Positions 1 through 8,407 are shown, counted from the stretch's first letter. The stretch is 41,230 bases of DNA from Bacilli bacterium (GCA_024687185.1 JAILEX010000004.1:1-41230); one strand, 5' to 3'. Numbers and translations are program-made. Notes: generated by a model from the letters alone, not told the origin.

Positions 1-1558
1 CGCGATATTCACGGATGACCGAGACTTTGATCTGACCTGGATAGGTGAGTTCCTTCTCGATCCTTTCTCTCATTTGCTGCGCCATTAAGACGGCATCGGC
101 GTCGGTGATCTTCTCCGGGATGACCATAACGCGGATTTCCCTGCCGGCCTGGACGGCATAGGCTTTGTCGACGCCTTCGAATTCCTTCGCGAGGTTTTCA
201 AGGGCCTCGATACGCTTGACGTAGGTTTCCATCGTCTCGCTCCTAGCACCGGGCCTAGCGGCGGATAGGGTATCCGCGGCGGCGACGAGGTGAGCGATGA
301 CGTAACGGGCGGGTTTATCGCCATGGTGAGATTCGATGGCGTTTAACACAACGTCATTCTCGCCATATTTCTTGGCAAGCTGGGCACCGAGTTCGACGTG
401 GCTTCCCTCGACTTCGAAGTCGACGGATTTGCCGATATCGTGGAGTAGGCCAGCCCTGCGGGCAAGGTTGACGTCTAATCCGAGTTCACCAGCCATGACG
501 CCGGTAAGATAAGCGACTTCCATGGAGTGCTCCAACTGGTTCTGGCCATAGGAGGTACGGTAATGGAGGCGTCCGATATAGCTGCAGAGTTCCTTGTTGA
601 CCCTGGGCAAGCCGAGTTTGAAGCAGGCCTCTTCACCGTATTTCTGGGTGCTTTCGGCAACTTCCTTCCTCATCTTGGAGACGACTTCCTCGATCCTTCC
701 GGGCTGGATACGGCCATCGCGGACGAGGGATTCGAGGGTACGCCTTGCTATTTCCCTACGGATCGGGTCGAAGCAAGAGACGGTGATGACTTCGGGGGTG
801 TCGTCGATGACGAGGTCGACGCCTAGTTCGGATTCGAGGACCTTGATGTTACGGCCTTCGCGTCCGATGATGCGGCCCTTCATCTCATCGCTAGGAATGG
901 CGACGACGCTTACGGTCCTTTCGGTGGCGACGTCCTGGGCGAATTTCTGGCAGGCGAGGGTTAGGAGGTCAATGGCTTTCGCTTTGGCGGTGTCCCTGGC
1001 CTCGTCTTCTGCGTTTTTGATGTACTGGGCGATTTCCATGGACATCTTGGATTCGACCCTGGCCATGATTTCGTCGCGGGCTTCCTGGGTGGACATGCCG
1101 GCGACTTTCTCAAGTTCTTGGAGGATGGTGTCGATCTTGGCGTTTAACTCATCCTGCTTCTTCTTATAGGAAGCGATGGAGGAGTCGAGCGATTCGGATT
1201 TCCTCTCCAAGTTGTTTTCCTTCTCGATCAAGGCGGCATCGCGGTTATCGATGGCCTGGACGCGAAGGGCTAGGCGTTGCTCCTCGGCGGCGATTTCGCC
1301 ACGACGGCTCCTAGCATCGTTTTCCGCCTGCTGGCGGGCATCGAAGATGAGTTGTTGCGCTTCGTGCTTGGCGTCGCGAACGATCCTCTCTCCGTCTATT
1401 TTGGCATCGTGGATAATGCCCTCAGCCTCCTTTGTGGCGGTTTTCTTCTTGTTTTTGCCAAGTAGGAAAAAGACCAACACGGTAAGGCCGACGGCCGCAA
1501 CGACGGAGCCGGCCAGGATGCCAACCCAGACTCCGACGTCTAAAAGTGTTACGAACAT
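1..1558 (-). CDS. rny: Ribonuclease Y (3' end cut by window edge)
   Basis: Membrane-anchored endoribonuclease that initiates mRNA decay in Bacillota. The ORF track shows only shadows here because the gene runs off the left edge. Read from ATG at 1558 it begins MFVTLLDVGVWVG, with a single N-terminal TM segment (about residues 5-32), a long charged coiled coil (about 33-200), a KH domain with GRIIGREGRNIK, and an HD domain with LLHDIGK. About 519 codons are present and the visible end (VSVIREYRA) is typical of the RNase Y C-terminus, so only a few residues should be missing. The SD is AGGAGAC, 6 nt before the ATG. The family and order (recA upstream, same strand) match Bacilli, except that a protease gene sits between them. 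Confidence 0.97.
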   Translation of the reverse strand, partial: MFVTLLDVGVWVGILAGSVVAAVGLTVLVFFLLGKNKKKTATKEAEGIIHDAKIDGERIVRDAKHEAQQLIFDARQQAENDARSRRGEIAAEEQRLALRVQAIDNRDAALIEKENNLERKSESLDSSIASYKKKQDELNAKIDTILQELEKVAGMSTQEARDEIMARVESKMSMEIAQYIKNAEDEARDTAKAKAIDLLTLACQKFAQDVATERTVSVVAIPSDEMKGRIIGREGRNIKVLESELGVDLVIDDTPEVITVSCFDPIRREIARRTLESLVRDGRIQPGRIEEVVSKMRKEVAESTQKYGEEACFKLGLPRVNKELCSYIGRLHYRTSYGQNQLEHSMEVAYLTGVMAGELGLDVNLARRAGLLHDIGKSVDFEVEGSHVELGAQLAKKYGENDVVLNAIESHHGDKPARYVIAHLVAAADTLSAARPGARSETMETYVKRIEALENLAKEFEGVDKAYAVQAGREIRVMVIPEKITDADAVLMAQQMRERIEKELTYPGQIKVSVIREYR

Positions 1559-1832
1559 TTTATAGTCTCCTTGATAACAAACCTATATTGCATGCGCCCA
1601 CCAAAACCTAATGAAAGGAATCGGGTGTCTATCTATTTTATATGGCAATAGCCATTAAGGGATTGATTGACCGTTGGGTGTACCAATTTCGGTTCGACTT
1701 ATTTTAGCGCGTACGCGACAAGTAGGCATAGCAAAACTTTTTCCAGTTTTTCGCTGGGTTTTTGTCAAAAATATTGGGGTTTTGAGGCGTTTTTGGAAAA
1801 AATCCTATTCCGTAACGATAAGTCAAATTTAA
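1559..1832. other. Intergenic region between protease and rny
   Basis: About 270 bases with no convincing gene; the 71-residue plus-strand ORF of the track lacks an SD and family features. It should hold the rny promoter (minus strand), but no clear -35/-10 pair stands out. It contains TTTTTGTCAAAAATA followed by TATTGGGGTTTTG. A 16-base part of this, AAATATTGGGGTTTTG (1769-1784), recurs exactly at 37423-37438. I see no strong hairpin-plus-T-tract terminator for the upstream protease gene. Confidence 0.5.
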
Positions 1833-3320
1833 TTATGAAGTGTAACTTCCTACCAAATAGGAGTTGCTTGAATCGGCGTTAGTGAGGTCATAGGTATGGC
1901 CGCTTTTGAAGCTAGAGGTAAGCAAATCCGCGCTTTGCGGACCATCGCTTCCTTTGGTGAATAAGACGTTTGGGTAGGTGGCGGCGTCTAGGGTCAAGGA
2001 GAAGGTGCCATTACCGTCCATCTTCTTTCCAGGCCAGGGTTCCAAGGCCTTATTGGTTTCTAGATTCCAGGCATAGCAATAGCAATTTTGCCAACTGGTT
2101 TTGACCTTCATGGTTATGCTTTCGCTAGAGTTAGTGGAAAGCAATTTGCCTACGTCCACCCTGCCTTTGCCGCAATTGGAGGAAGAGACCTTGCTCGAGG
2201 TCGTTATGGCATGGCAACTCGCATAGAGGTCGCTTTCGAATTTATCGACGCTGGCATTTGGGTATTTTTCAAAATATAGTGCGGCCATCCCAGCCACCTG
2301 GGGAGAGGCAAAGGAAGTCCCCTTCCAGCCGCTATCATAGGTCTTGCCGTCATAATGGCAGCAACCGAACATATCTTCGGCGGGGGCGAAGACGTCGCAG
2401 AATTCATGATCGGGAGAGGAATTGTAAGAAGAGCCGCTCCAAATCTCCCCTGAGCTATTAGCGGCTAGGCCACCTACCCCAATCACGCCAGGGGTGGCGC
2501 CAGGCCAGGTATATTCGTTTGGCATATTGTCCAATCCGCCATTGCCGCCTGCGGAAATAACGACGGTCCCATGTTCCCTGCAGTATGAAATAGCGTTATT
2601 GAAAACATTCGATAAATCCGAGCCATCGTCAACCAAATCGCCTTTGTAGTTATAATAGGAACCAATGGAAATCGTGATGACCTTTGCCCCTTTTTCGACG
2701 GCGTAATAAAACGCCTTCTCGATCGATTTGGGTTTGCAATCCGTCTTTAACAATAATAATGACGCGTCGGGCGCGACGCCCGCGACGCCTTTTTTATTGA
2801 TGGCGGCCGCGGCCACGCCCGCGCAGAAGGTCCCATGGCTATTGCCGAGGTCTTTTACGGATTCTAAACCAACCGAGGTCTTAACTAGGCCATCCCCATA
2901 TTCAAAGGAAGCCGAGGTAGCTAGGACTTTGCTACTACCGTCTTCATAATAGAAATCCTCATGATAGGGATTAAAGCCCGAATCGATGACGGCGATGGTG
3001 ACCCCATCCCCGCGATAAGTATCCCAGGTCGAATAGATGTCCCCGATATGGTTTAGGTAATATTGCCTACCGATATAGGGCTCATCCATCGGATTTAGGC
3101 GTTCTTTTTTCTCCTCGCTACTTATTGAAGCACTAGAGGAAAGGGACGAAGATTCCTCTTCGCCACTATTTTCGTCGCTACTAGATTCCTCGCTAACGGA
3201 AGTGACTTCCATGGCGCTACTAGATTCCTCGCTAGTAGTTACGCTAACGCTAGAAGAGGCGCTAGGAGAAGAACACGCGCAAAGAGATAAGGCAAGTAAA
3301 AGCAATGGCAAGGGTTTCAT
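1833..3320 (-). CDS. Subtilisin-like (S8) surface lipoprotein with C-terminal starch-binding-like domain
   Basis: Predicted extracellular serine protease anchored by lipid. The preferred start is the ATG at 3320 (MKPLPLLLL...), giving a short signal peptide and lipobox LCAC with Cys16 lipidated; the longer start at 3338 adds MVYHIS. Neither start has a good SD. Residues about 17-75 are a Ser/Glu-rich linker. The peptidase S8 domain carries Asp in AVIDSG (about 113), His in NSHGTFC (about 162), the oxyanion Asn in SAGGNGG and Ser in GTSFASPQVAG (about 336), so the triad is intact. The last ~95 residues (CYAWN...WPGKKM...) resemble a CBM26-type starch-binding module. There is no obvious prodomain; the linker takes its place. 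It sits between recA and rny, which are normally closer. Confidence 0.9.
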   Translation of the reverse strand: MKPLPLLLLALSLCACSSPSASSSVSVTTSEESSSAMEVTSVSEESSSDENSGEEESSSLSSSASISSEEKKERLNPMDEPYIGRQYYLNHIGDIYSTWDTYRGDGVTIAVIDSGFNPYHEDFYYEDGSSKVLATSASFEYGDGLVKTSVGLESVKDLGNSHGTFCAGVAAAAINKKGVAGVAPDASLLLLKTDCKPKSIEKAFYYAVEKGAKVITISIGSYYNYKGDLVDDGSDLSNVFNNAISYCREHGTVVISAGGNGGLDNMPNEYTWPGATPGVIGVGGLAANSSGEIWSGSSYNSSPDHEFCDVFAPAEDMFGCCHYDGKTYDSGWKGTSFASPQVAGMAALYFEKYPNASVDKFESDLYASCHAITTSSKVSSSNCGKGRVDVGKLLSTNSSESITMKVKTSWQNCYCYAWNLETNKALEPWPGKKMDGNGTFSLTLDAATYPNVLFTKGSDGPQSADLLTSSFKSGHTYDLTNADSSNSYLVGSYTS

Positions 3321-3354
3321 GGAAATATGGTAGACCATCTTCGTCCATTTACAA

Positions 3355-3381
3355 AATAGAAAAGGCCCATTGCTGGGCCAA
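3355..3381 (-). terminator. Intrinsic terminator of the pgsA-cinA-recA unit
   Basis: On the minus strand, TTGGCCCA-GCAA-TGGGCCTT forms an 8-bp stem followed by TTTTCTATTTTG. It lies about 20 bases after the recA stop and just before the protease start, so the protease probably has its own promoter in or after this hairpin. Confidence 0.85.
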
Positions 3382-3398
3382 TTGGGTTTAAGGGTCGA

Positions 3399-4412
3399 TT
3401 AGTCTGGGATGGCGGGGGTCTGACGGAGTTTCGTCTCGATCTCATCGGTTAGATCGGGGTTTTCCATCAGGTAACGCTTGGTGGCTTCGCGGCCATTGCC
3501 GATCTTATCGCCATTATAGCTATACCAGTTGCCGGATTTCTTAAGGATCTCCCTCTCCTCGGCAAGGTCGACGATTTCGCCGAACTTGGAGATGCCTTCG
3601 CCATAGATGATCTCGATGACGCAGCTGCGGAATGGGGGCGCGACCTTGTTCTTGACGATTTTGACCTTGGCGGTGTTGCCGACGATGTCGCTGCCGCTTT
3701 TGATGGGTTCGGCGCGGCGGATCTCGACGCGGATAGTCGCATAGAACTTAAGCGCACGGCCACCGGTCGTGGTTTCGGGGTTGCCATACATCACGCCGAC
3801 TTTTTCGCGGATTTGGTTGATGAAGATGACGACGGTCCCGGTACGGTTGAGGATACCGGCGATCTTTCTCATGCCCTTGCTCATCAAGCGGGCTTGTAGG
3901 CCAACCTGGTTATCGGCCATGGTGCCATCGAGTTCGGCTTGGGGAACCAAAGCCGCGACGGAGTCGACGACAATCAAATCGATCGCGCCGCTGGCCGCTA
4001 GCATCTCGGTGATTTCCAGCGCCTGTTCGCCAGAATCGGGTTGGGAAAGGATGAGTTCGTCGATATCGACGCCCAGCTTTGCCGCGTATTCGGGGTCGAT
4101 TGCGTGTTCGGCATCTACGAACACGGCCCTTCCGCCACGCTGCTGGCACTGGGCGATCGCCTCTAGGGCAAGGGTGGTCTTACCTGAGGATTCAGGACCA
4201 TAGATTTCGATGATCCTGCCCTTGGGGTAGCCTCCTACGCCAAGGCATTCGTCTAGTAGCAAGGAGCCACTGGGGATGGAGTCAACGTCGACCTTGGGCC
4301 TTTCGCCTAGGCGCATGACGCTGCCTTTTCCGAATTGCTTCTCGATTGTCTTTAGGGCGTCATCGAGGGCCGCCGTTCTTTCGTCTTTTGGATTGGTAGG
4401 GTTTGGTACCAT
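3399..4412 (-). CDS. recA: Recombinase RecA
   Basis: ATP-dependent strand-exchange protein of homologous recombination and SOS induction. The 337 residues are close to the family's usual length. Walker A is GPESSGKTT (about residues 70-78), the Walker B region is [13 protein letters not shown], and the loop with [20 protein letters not shown] (L2) is intact. The N-terminal [24 protein letters not shown] is canonical. The SD is AGGAGG, 6 bases before the ATG. It is third in pgsA-cinA-recA, the usual Bacilli order. I saw no GAAC-N4-GTTC SOS box in the 56-base gap upstream, so it may be transcribed from further upstream. Confidence 0.99.
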   Translation of the reverse strand: MVPNPTNPKDERTAALDDALKTIEKQFGKGSVMRLGERPKVDVDSIPSGSLLLDECLGVGGYPKGRIIEIYGPESSGKTTLALEAIAQCQQRGGRAVFVDAEHAIDPEYAAKLGVDIDELILSQPDSGEQALEITEMLAASGAIDLIVVDSVAALVPQAELDGTMADNQVGLQARLMSKGMRKIAGILNRTGTVVIFINQIREKVGVMYGNPETTTGGRALKFYATIRVEIRRAEPIKSGSDIVGNTAKVKIVKNKVAPPFRSCVIEIIYGEGISKFGEIVDLAEEREILKKSGNWYSYNGDKIGNGREATKRYLMENPDLTDEIETKLRQTPAIPD

Positions 4413-4468
4413 ACAATTGTCCTCCTACTTACTATTTCGTTGTTTATCTGAAAAACGGACAGAATTTT

Positions 4469-4957
4469 TTATTTTTTCCGTTGCACGTCGCGGAACAAAG
4501 AGGCCACAAATCCGAGCATCGCATCGACGGTATCCTCGCGGATTGCCCTCCTGCTGCCCTTCAAATCCAAGGGGATGCCCCAGGTGTAATTGTTGTAATA
4601 AAGGCCTAAACAGACCCTTCCGACGGCCTTGCCATCTGGTTCCACGTCTGGGCCGGCGTTGCCGGTGCAGCTGACGATGATGTCGGCCTTCAGTTTGCTT
4701 CTGGCCTTCAAAACCATATCGACCGCGACCTGTTGGGAGACCACGCCATGCTTTTCGATGATGGCTGGATCCACACCCACAAGCTTCTTCTTCAATTCGG
4801 TGCTATAGCAGACGATGCCGCCGACATAGACCTTGCTCGCGCCAGGGATATCGGTCATGGTCGCCCCGAACAAACCGCCGGTGACCGATTCGACGGATGC
4901 TAAGGTCAAACCCTTTTCCTGGAGTTTGGCGAGTACGTATTTGGCGCGTTCGTTCAT
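4469..4957 (-). CDS. pncC: CinA C-terminal-domain protein (NMN amidohydrolase type)
   Basis: A 162-residue stand-alone CinA C-terminal domain, equivalent to PncC, which deamidates nicotinamide mononucleotide to nicotinate mononucleotide in pyridine nucleotide salvage. The N-terminal ESVTGGLFGA and the later SCTGNAGPD are the family signature segments. The N-terminal MoCF-like domain of full-length Bacilli CinA (about 410 residues) is absent. It starts 3 bases after pgsA ends and is followed by recA, as in other Bacilli. The activity is inferred from the family; a role in competence is not implied. Confidence 0.92.
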   Translation of the reverse strand: MNERAKYVLAKLQEKGLTLASVESVTGGLFGATMTDIPGASKVYVGGIVCYSTELKKKLVGVDPAIIEKHGVVSQQVAVDMVLKARSKLKADIIVSCTGNAGPDVEPDGKAVGRVCLGLYYNNYTWGIPLDLKGSRRAIREDTVDAMLGFVASLFRDVQRKK

Positions 4958-4960
4958 GGA

Positions 4961-5614
4961 TCAGTCCTCCTTAAGCACGCTTCTATTTTGGACGACGTAG
5001 ATGACACCGGAGATAATGCTCATCGCGGTCGCGATATAAATCATAATGACGGATGGGGCGCAATATAGCCTCACTATCGGATCCCAGCCCTCGGTGAAAT
5101 AGCTAAAGGGGAAATCGCCTAGCATGATGAAGGGAAGGGCGACCATCTGGAAGGTGGTCTTCAGCTTTCCAAACATGTTGGCGGCCAAGACAACGCCTTT
5201 TTTGCTCGCGGCGAAGCGGAGGGTGTCCACGATCAAGTCGCGGATGACCATCACGATGACGCAGAACACGGGAACCTGGACGAAGTCGTTGATGCCGGTC
5301 CAGGTGACGCAGAAGAATATCATCATGGAGTTGACGAGCATTTTATCGGCGATGGGGTCTAGGAATTTGCCTAGGTTTGTGACTTGGTTGTTTTTCCTGG
5401 CCAAATAGCCATCGAGCCAATCGGTGGCGCTACCGATCACGAAGACGACCGCGGCCACAAGCCCTGGAATGGTGATATGGGTGTTCCCTAGCGTATCTAA
5501 AGGAGAGAGCTGATTGGCCACGGAAAGCATACCCATGATGCCTAGATAGACCAAAAGAACGAATACGGACACAATGCGGACAAGCGTGATTTTCGTTGGT
5601 GTGTTGATTTTCAT
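4961..5614 (-). CDS. pgsA: CDP-diacylglycerol-glycerol-3-phosphate 3-phosphatidyltransferase
   Basis: Membrane enzyme that makes phosphatidylglycerol phosphate from CDP-diacylglycerol and glycerol 3-phosphate. The CDP-alcohol phosphotransferase motif is complete (DWLDGYLAR, x8, G, KFLDPIAD), at about residues 64-90. The protein is 217 residues with several TM segments and the usual start (MKINTPTKITLVRI, compare MNIPNKLTVLRI). The start codon is only about 15 bases after the 3' end of rnpB, and I see no SD in between. Translation may therefore be weak, leaderless from a promoter inside rnpB, or tied to the rnpB transcript. Confidence 0.96.
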   Translation of the reverse strand: MKINTPTKITLVRIVSVFVLLVYLGIMGMLSVANQLSPLDTLGNTHITIPGLVAAVVFVIGSATDWLDGYLARKNNQVTNLGKFLDPIADKMLVNSMMIFFCVTWTGINDFVQVPVFCVIVMVIRDLIVDTLRFAASKKGVVLAANMFGKLKTTFQMVALPFIMLGDFPFSYFTEGWDPIVRLYCAPSVIMIYIATAMSIISGVIYVVQNRSVLKED

Positions 5615-5628
5615 GATGATTCAACTTG

Positions 5629-5974
5629 AATGAGTATCCGACCCTATAAGCCATGTTATGTCGAGGACGACAATTTATCTCAGGTTTCCCTGGCCCCTCG
5701 CCCTTCAATTCGGGTTTGGCGCTTCCCCTACCGATTTTGGGTTTCTCGCTTGTGGGGTTTACCTATCGTTTCATCTTGGCGTCGCCGCCAAGCTCGTCTC
5801 TGTGGCACCTTAGGGGATCCTATCTACTGGAGATATTCTCCCGCCGTTACGCGCTCCCGCGTACCCAAGCTTATCGCTTCGCTTGGCGCAATCACTACAG
5901 CCATCGCAGGCTGTGCGAGCATGGACTTTCCTCTACTATCGCTAGCAGCAGTCGTCTAGGTCGGATGTTCTTTC
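5629..5974 (-). ncRNA. rnpB: RNase P RNA, bacterial type B
   Basis: Catalytic RNA of RNase P, which matures tRNA 5' ends. Read on the minus strand it has the conserved segments GAGGAAAGTCCATGCTCGC near the 5' end, CAAGCGAGAAACCCAAA...GGTAGGGGAA in the middle and AACATGGCTTATA near the 3' end, matching the Bacillus subtilis type-B RNA. Helix P1 closes the molecule: ATCCGACC (plus 5959-5966) pairs with GGTCGGAT (plus 5636-5643). The ends are approximate to about 10 bases. Several long ORFs in the track cross this region only because the RNA happens to lack stops. gpsB lies directly upstream, as in B. subtilis. Confidence 0.96.
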
Positions 5975-5987
5975 TTTTCCTTTCCCC

Positions 5988-6365
5988 CTACTTGATAGAA
6001 TTCGGGTCGATGCCTTGGCGGTAAAGCGCGTTCTCGAGCTTCCGGATACGTGAGATCAGCTGGATGTTCTCGCTGCTTACGTTATCCGAATCCTTGACCC
6101 CGCGGAACTTTGCCTCGTAGGACGCCTTGGCGACCTCCAGGGATTTGATCTTATCCCTCTCCTGCCTTAAGGCATTCTCGAGGTTGATCGTATATTCCCT
6201 TGATTCCCTATAATAGGATTCGAACGCCATATAATCGCGGATGATTTGGTCGAGGAAATCGTCGACCTCCTCGGGATCATAGCCATTGCCATGGGGCACG
6301 AAGGTCTTTTCCAAAATCGATTTGGCATTCAAAGAGATGGTGGTGTTTTCTCCGCTACTGGCCAT
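5988..6365 (-). CDS. gpsB: DivIVA/GpsB-family cell-division protein
   Basis: Cytoplasmic coiled-coil adaptor that links peptidoglycan synthases to the division site. It is about 125 residues from ATG 6365 (MASSGENTT); the track's longer start at 6425 adds 20 residues across the promoter region and is unlikely. The N-terminal DivIVA lipid-binding-type domain contains FVPHGNGYDPEEVDDFLDQI, followed by a coiled coil and a short C-terminal segment (RKLENALYRQGIDP). Small size and position directly upstream of rnpB match B. subtilis gpsB; a small DivIVA paralogue is the alternative. Upstream a GAAAGGGA element serves as a moderate SD. Confidence 0.88.
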   Translation of the reverse strand: MASSGENTTISLNAKSILEKTFVPHGNGYDPEEVDDFLDQIIRDYMAFESYYRESREYTINLENALRQERDKIKSLEVAKASYEAKFRGVKDSDNVSSENIQLISRIRKLENALYRQGIDPNSIK

Positions 6366-6404
6366 TGTTTTCCCTTTCCGCGGCCATAGCCGCTCCTGCT
6401 TATT

Positions 6405-6410
6405 ATTATA
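6405..6410 (-). promoter_or_regulatory. Likely -10 element for gpsB
   Basis: TATAAT on the minus strand, about 40 bases before the gpsB ATG, with a weak -35 (TTTAAG, 17-base spacing). It is one half of a divergent promoter region shared with the exonuclease gene on the plus strand. Confidence 0.55.
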
Positions 6411-6452
6411 AGCAAGCCCAATCACAACTTAAAGGGAAAAGGCGCGCTTTTG

Positions 6453-6468
6453 TGGTATGATTTTCGGG
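6453..6468 (+). promoter_or_regulatory. Extended -10 promoter giving a leaderless transcript
   Basis: TGGTATGAT (extended -10; hexamer 6456-6461) is followed by 7 bases and then ATG at 6469. The predicted start site is at or one base before the ATG, and there is no SD. The track's ORF start at 6457 lies inside the -10 element, which argues for 6469. Confidence 0.6.
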
Positions 6469-7194
6469 ATGAAAAGTTTAGTCAAAGCCCTTAAAAAACG
6501 CACCACCGCCGTCTTCTTCGACCTAGAGGGCACCGGAACCTCCCACGAAATCGTGGAAATCGGCGCCATCAAGGCCACCCTCAAGCCCGACGGCACCATC
6601 AAAAAGGTCTTCAAGCCCTTCCATTACTATGTCATGCCCAAGGCCAAAATGGGCTCCTACGTCTCTAGCCTTACCGGATTGACCGACCGCTTCCTAGAGG
6701 AAAACGGCATCCCCTTCCGAGTCATGCAGAAAAGCCTCACCAAATACGTTGGCAAAGACTATAAGAACGCCGTCTATTTCTGCTATGGCGACCAAGATCC
6801 CCATATGTTCATCTATAGCGCCGAAAACAATATGGACGCCTCCATGGAAGAGGCCAAATTCGTCGCCCACCATTGCTTCAATTTCCTCTCCTTCTTCTCT
6901 AGATACGTCACAGGCGACGATGGCAACCCCATCAATTTGACCAAGGCCTGCGACCTATTCGGGGTCAAGCCTACCGGCAAGGCCCACACCGCCTTAGCCG
7001 ACGCCTATGGCCTAATGAACCTATATAGCGCGTTTTTGGAGAAGACGGACCTCGTCGCCAGCGAATACCGCAAGACCCTATTTAGGGGTAGGGGGCTTCC
7101 CGAACCCTTTAGGATTGTCTTAGCCAGGCTCCAAAAAGGGGAAAGCATCGATTTGGCGACCTTCGACAACATCCTGAAGGAGAGCCTTGAGTGA
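6469..7194 (+). CDS. DEDDh-family 3'-5' exonuclease (DnaQ-like)
   Basis: Predicted 3'-5' exonuclease of the RNase T/DnaQ fold, 241 residues from ATG 6469. Catalytic motifs are visible: ExoI FFDLEGTG (Asp, Glu), a middle Asp in CYGDQDPHM, and ExoIII HTALADAYG, with His and Asp spaced as in the DEDDh subtype. The C-terminal ~60 residues are outside the domain and unassigned. It overlaps recU by 4 bases (GTGA), so the two are cotranscribed. A role in repair or recombination beside RecU is plausible; it could also act on RNA, and the motifs do not distinguish these. Confidence 0.85.
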   Translation: MKSLVKALKKRTTAVFFDLEGTGTSHEIVEIGAIKATLKPDGTIKKVFKPFHYYVMPKAKMGSYVSSLTGLTDRFLEENGIPFRVMQKSLTKYVGKDYKNAVYFCYGDQDPHMFIYSAENNMDASMEEAKFVAHHCFNFLSFFSRYVTGDDGNPINLTKACDLFGVKPTGKAHTALADAYGLMNLYSAFLEKTDLVASEYRKTLFRGRGLPEPFRIVLARLQKGESIDLATFDNILKESLE

Positions 7195-7790
7195 ACTACC
7201 CAGGCGGCATCGTCCCAAAAGGCGCCAAAGAGGGCAACGAGTTTGCCAGGAAAAGCAAAAAGGGCGCCAAAATCGCCGCGGGCAACCGTGGCATGGAATT
7301 TGAGTCCGACATCAACAAGTCCAACGAATACTATAAGGAAAAGGGCCTTTGCCTCGTCACGAAACGTCCCACCCCAATCAACGTGGTCAAGGTGGACTAT
7401 ACTCGTGGCGCCATCATCACCCAGGCCTATTTCGAAACTCAATCGACGACCGACTATAACGGCGTTTACGGGGGGCGTTACCTCGATTTCGAGGCGAAAA
7501 GCACCGTTTCGAAAACCTCTTTGAGCCTATCCAATATCAAGCCCCAGCAAATCGATCACCTCGAAAGGGTGCTCGAGCAAAAGGGCATCGCCTTCTTCTT
7601 GATCCACTTCTCCGCCCACGACGAGGCCTACTTCGTCCCAGCCGGGGAGATCATCGCCTTCTATAAGGAAAAGCCGCGCGCCTCCCTCCCCTATTCCTGG
7701 ATGAAGGAACACGGCAAACTGATCAAACAGGGCTATAGGCTTCGTTACGACTACTTGCCTTTGGTGGATTTCTTCTTCCCGGCGAAGTAG
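7191..7790 (+). CDS. recU: Holliday junction resolvase RecU
   Basis: Cuts four-way junctions during recombination and chromosome segregation. It is 199 residues, starting at GTG 7191, which overlaps the previous stop; the SD is AAGGAGAG. Family segments: MNYPGG...G at the start, NRGMEFESDIN, STTDYNGVYGGRYLDFEAKST with the metal-binding Asp/Glu/Lys, and QIDHLERVLEQKGIAFFLIHF. In B. subtilis recU is paired with ponA; here ponA is absent and an exonuclease takes its place. Its last 40 bases overlap the end of nth on the opposite strand. Confidence 0.97.
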   Translation: MNYPGGIVPKGAKEGNEFARKSKKGAKIAAGNRGMEFESDINKSNEYYKEKGLCLVTKRPTPINVVKVDYTRGAIITQAYFETQSTTDYNGVYGGRYLDFEAKSTVSKTSLSLSNIKPQQIDHLERVLEQKGIAFFLIHFSAHDEAYFVPAGEIIAFYKEKPRASLPYSWMKEHGKLIKQGYRLRYDYLPLVDFFFPAK

Positions 7791-8401
7791 CAACGGCTAG
7801 ACAACAGGCAATTCTCGCATTCAGGCCCACGGGCATGGCATATGCGGCGTCCCAAAAAGATCAACTGGTGATGGCTTTTGATATGCCTTTCCTTTGGAAT
7901 GAGGCTTTCCAACTTCCTTTCGGTGGTTTCCGGGGAATCCCCTTCCTTTGTTAGGCCAAGTCTAGCGGATACGCGGAGTACATGGGTATCGACCGCGATC
8001 GCGGGCACCTTATAGCATTCCGCGAGGACGACATTCGCGGTCTTTATGCCGACTCCGGAAAGGGAGGTGAGTTCTTCTTTGGTTTTGGGCAATTCCCCAC
8101 CGAAGCGTTCCTCGATATCCTTGGATAAGGCGATGAGGTTCCTTGCCTTATTCCGATATAATCCAAGGCTATGGATCAATTCCTCCACTTCCTTTATATC
8201 GGCATTCGCCATCTCTTTTGAAGTGGGGAAACGCGAAAATAGGGCAGGCGTCACACGGTTTACGCTTGCATCGGTGGTCTGGGCGGAAAGGCTAACCGCG
8301 ACGATGCACTGGAAAGGCGAGGCAAAATTCAATTCGCAATGCGCGTCTGGGAAGAGGGTGTCCAAACCCTCCAAAAGAAAGGGGATGTCCTTCTTATTCA
8401 T
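7751..8401 (-). CDS. nth: Endonuclease III (DNA glycosylase/AP lyase)
   Basis: Removes oxidised pyrimidines and cleaves AP sites in base excision repair. It is 216 residues. The helix-hairpin-helix LSGVGIKTANVVL contains the catalytic Lys, and the catalytic Asp is in VDTHVLRVS. The C-terminal cluster loop C-x6-C-x2-C-x5-C (CHARGPECENCLLSSRC) binds a [4Fe-4S] cluster. The gene follows dnaD by 6 bases, the conserved Bacilli dnaD-nth pair. Its 3' end overlaps recU convergently by 40 bases. Confidence 0.97.
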   Translation of the reverse strand: MNKKDIPFLLEGLDTLFPDAHCELNFASPFQCIVAVSLSAQTTDASVNRVTPALFSRFPTSKEMANADIKEVEELIHSLGLYRNKARNLIALSKDIEERFGGELPKTKEELTSLSGVGIKTANVVLAECYKVPAIAVDTHVLRVSARLGLTKEGDSPETTERKLESLIPKERHIKSHHQLIFLGRRICHARGPECENCLLSSRCYFAGKKKSTKGK

Positions 8402-8407
8402 CCCCGC

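Noticed and set aside
1667-1882. 71-residue plus-strand ORF
   Set aside because: No SD, AT-rich intergenic DNA running into the 3' end of the protease gene; no protein features.
4413-4468. SOS box upstream of recA
   Set aside because: No GAAC-N4-GTTC element found in the gap.
5630-6024. Overlapping plus-strand ORFs of 109 and 123 residues
   Set aside because: They lie on the antisense of RNase P RNA; conserved rnpB segments explain the sequence.
6457-6468. Track start of the exonuclease at 6457
   Set aside because: That ATG is part of the -10 hexamer TATGAT; ATG 6469 is preferred.
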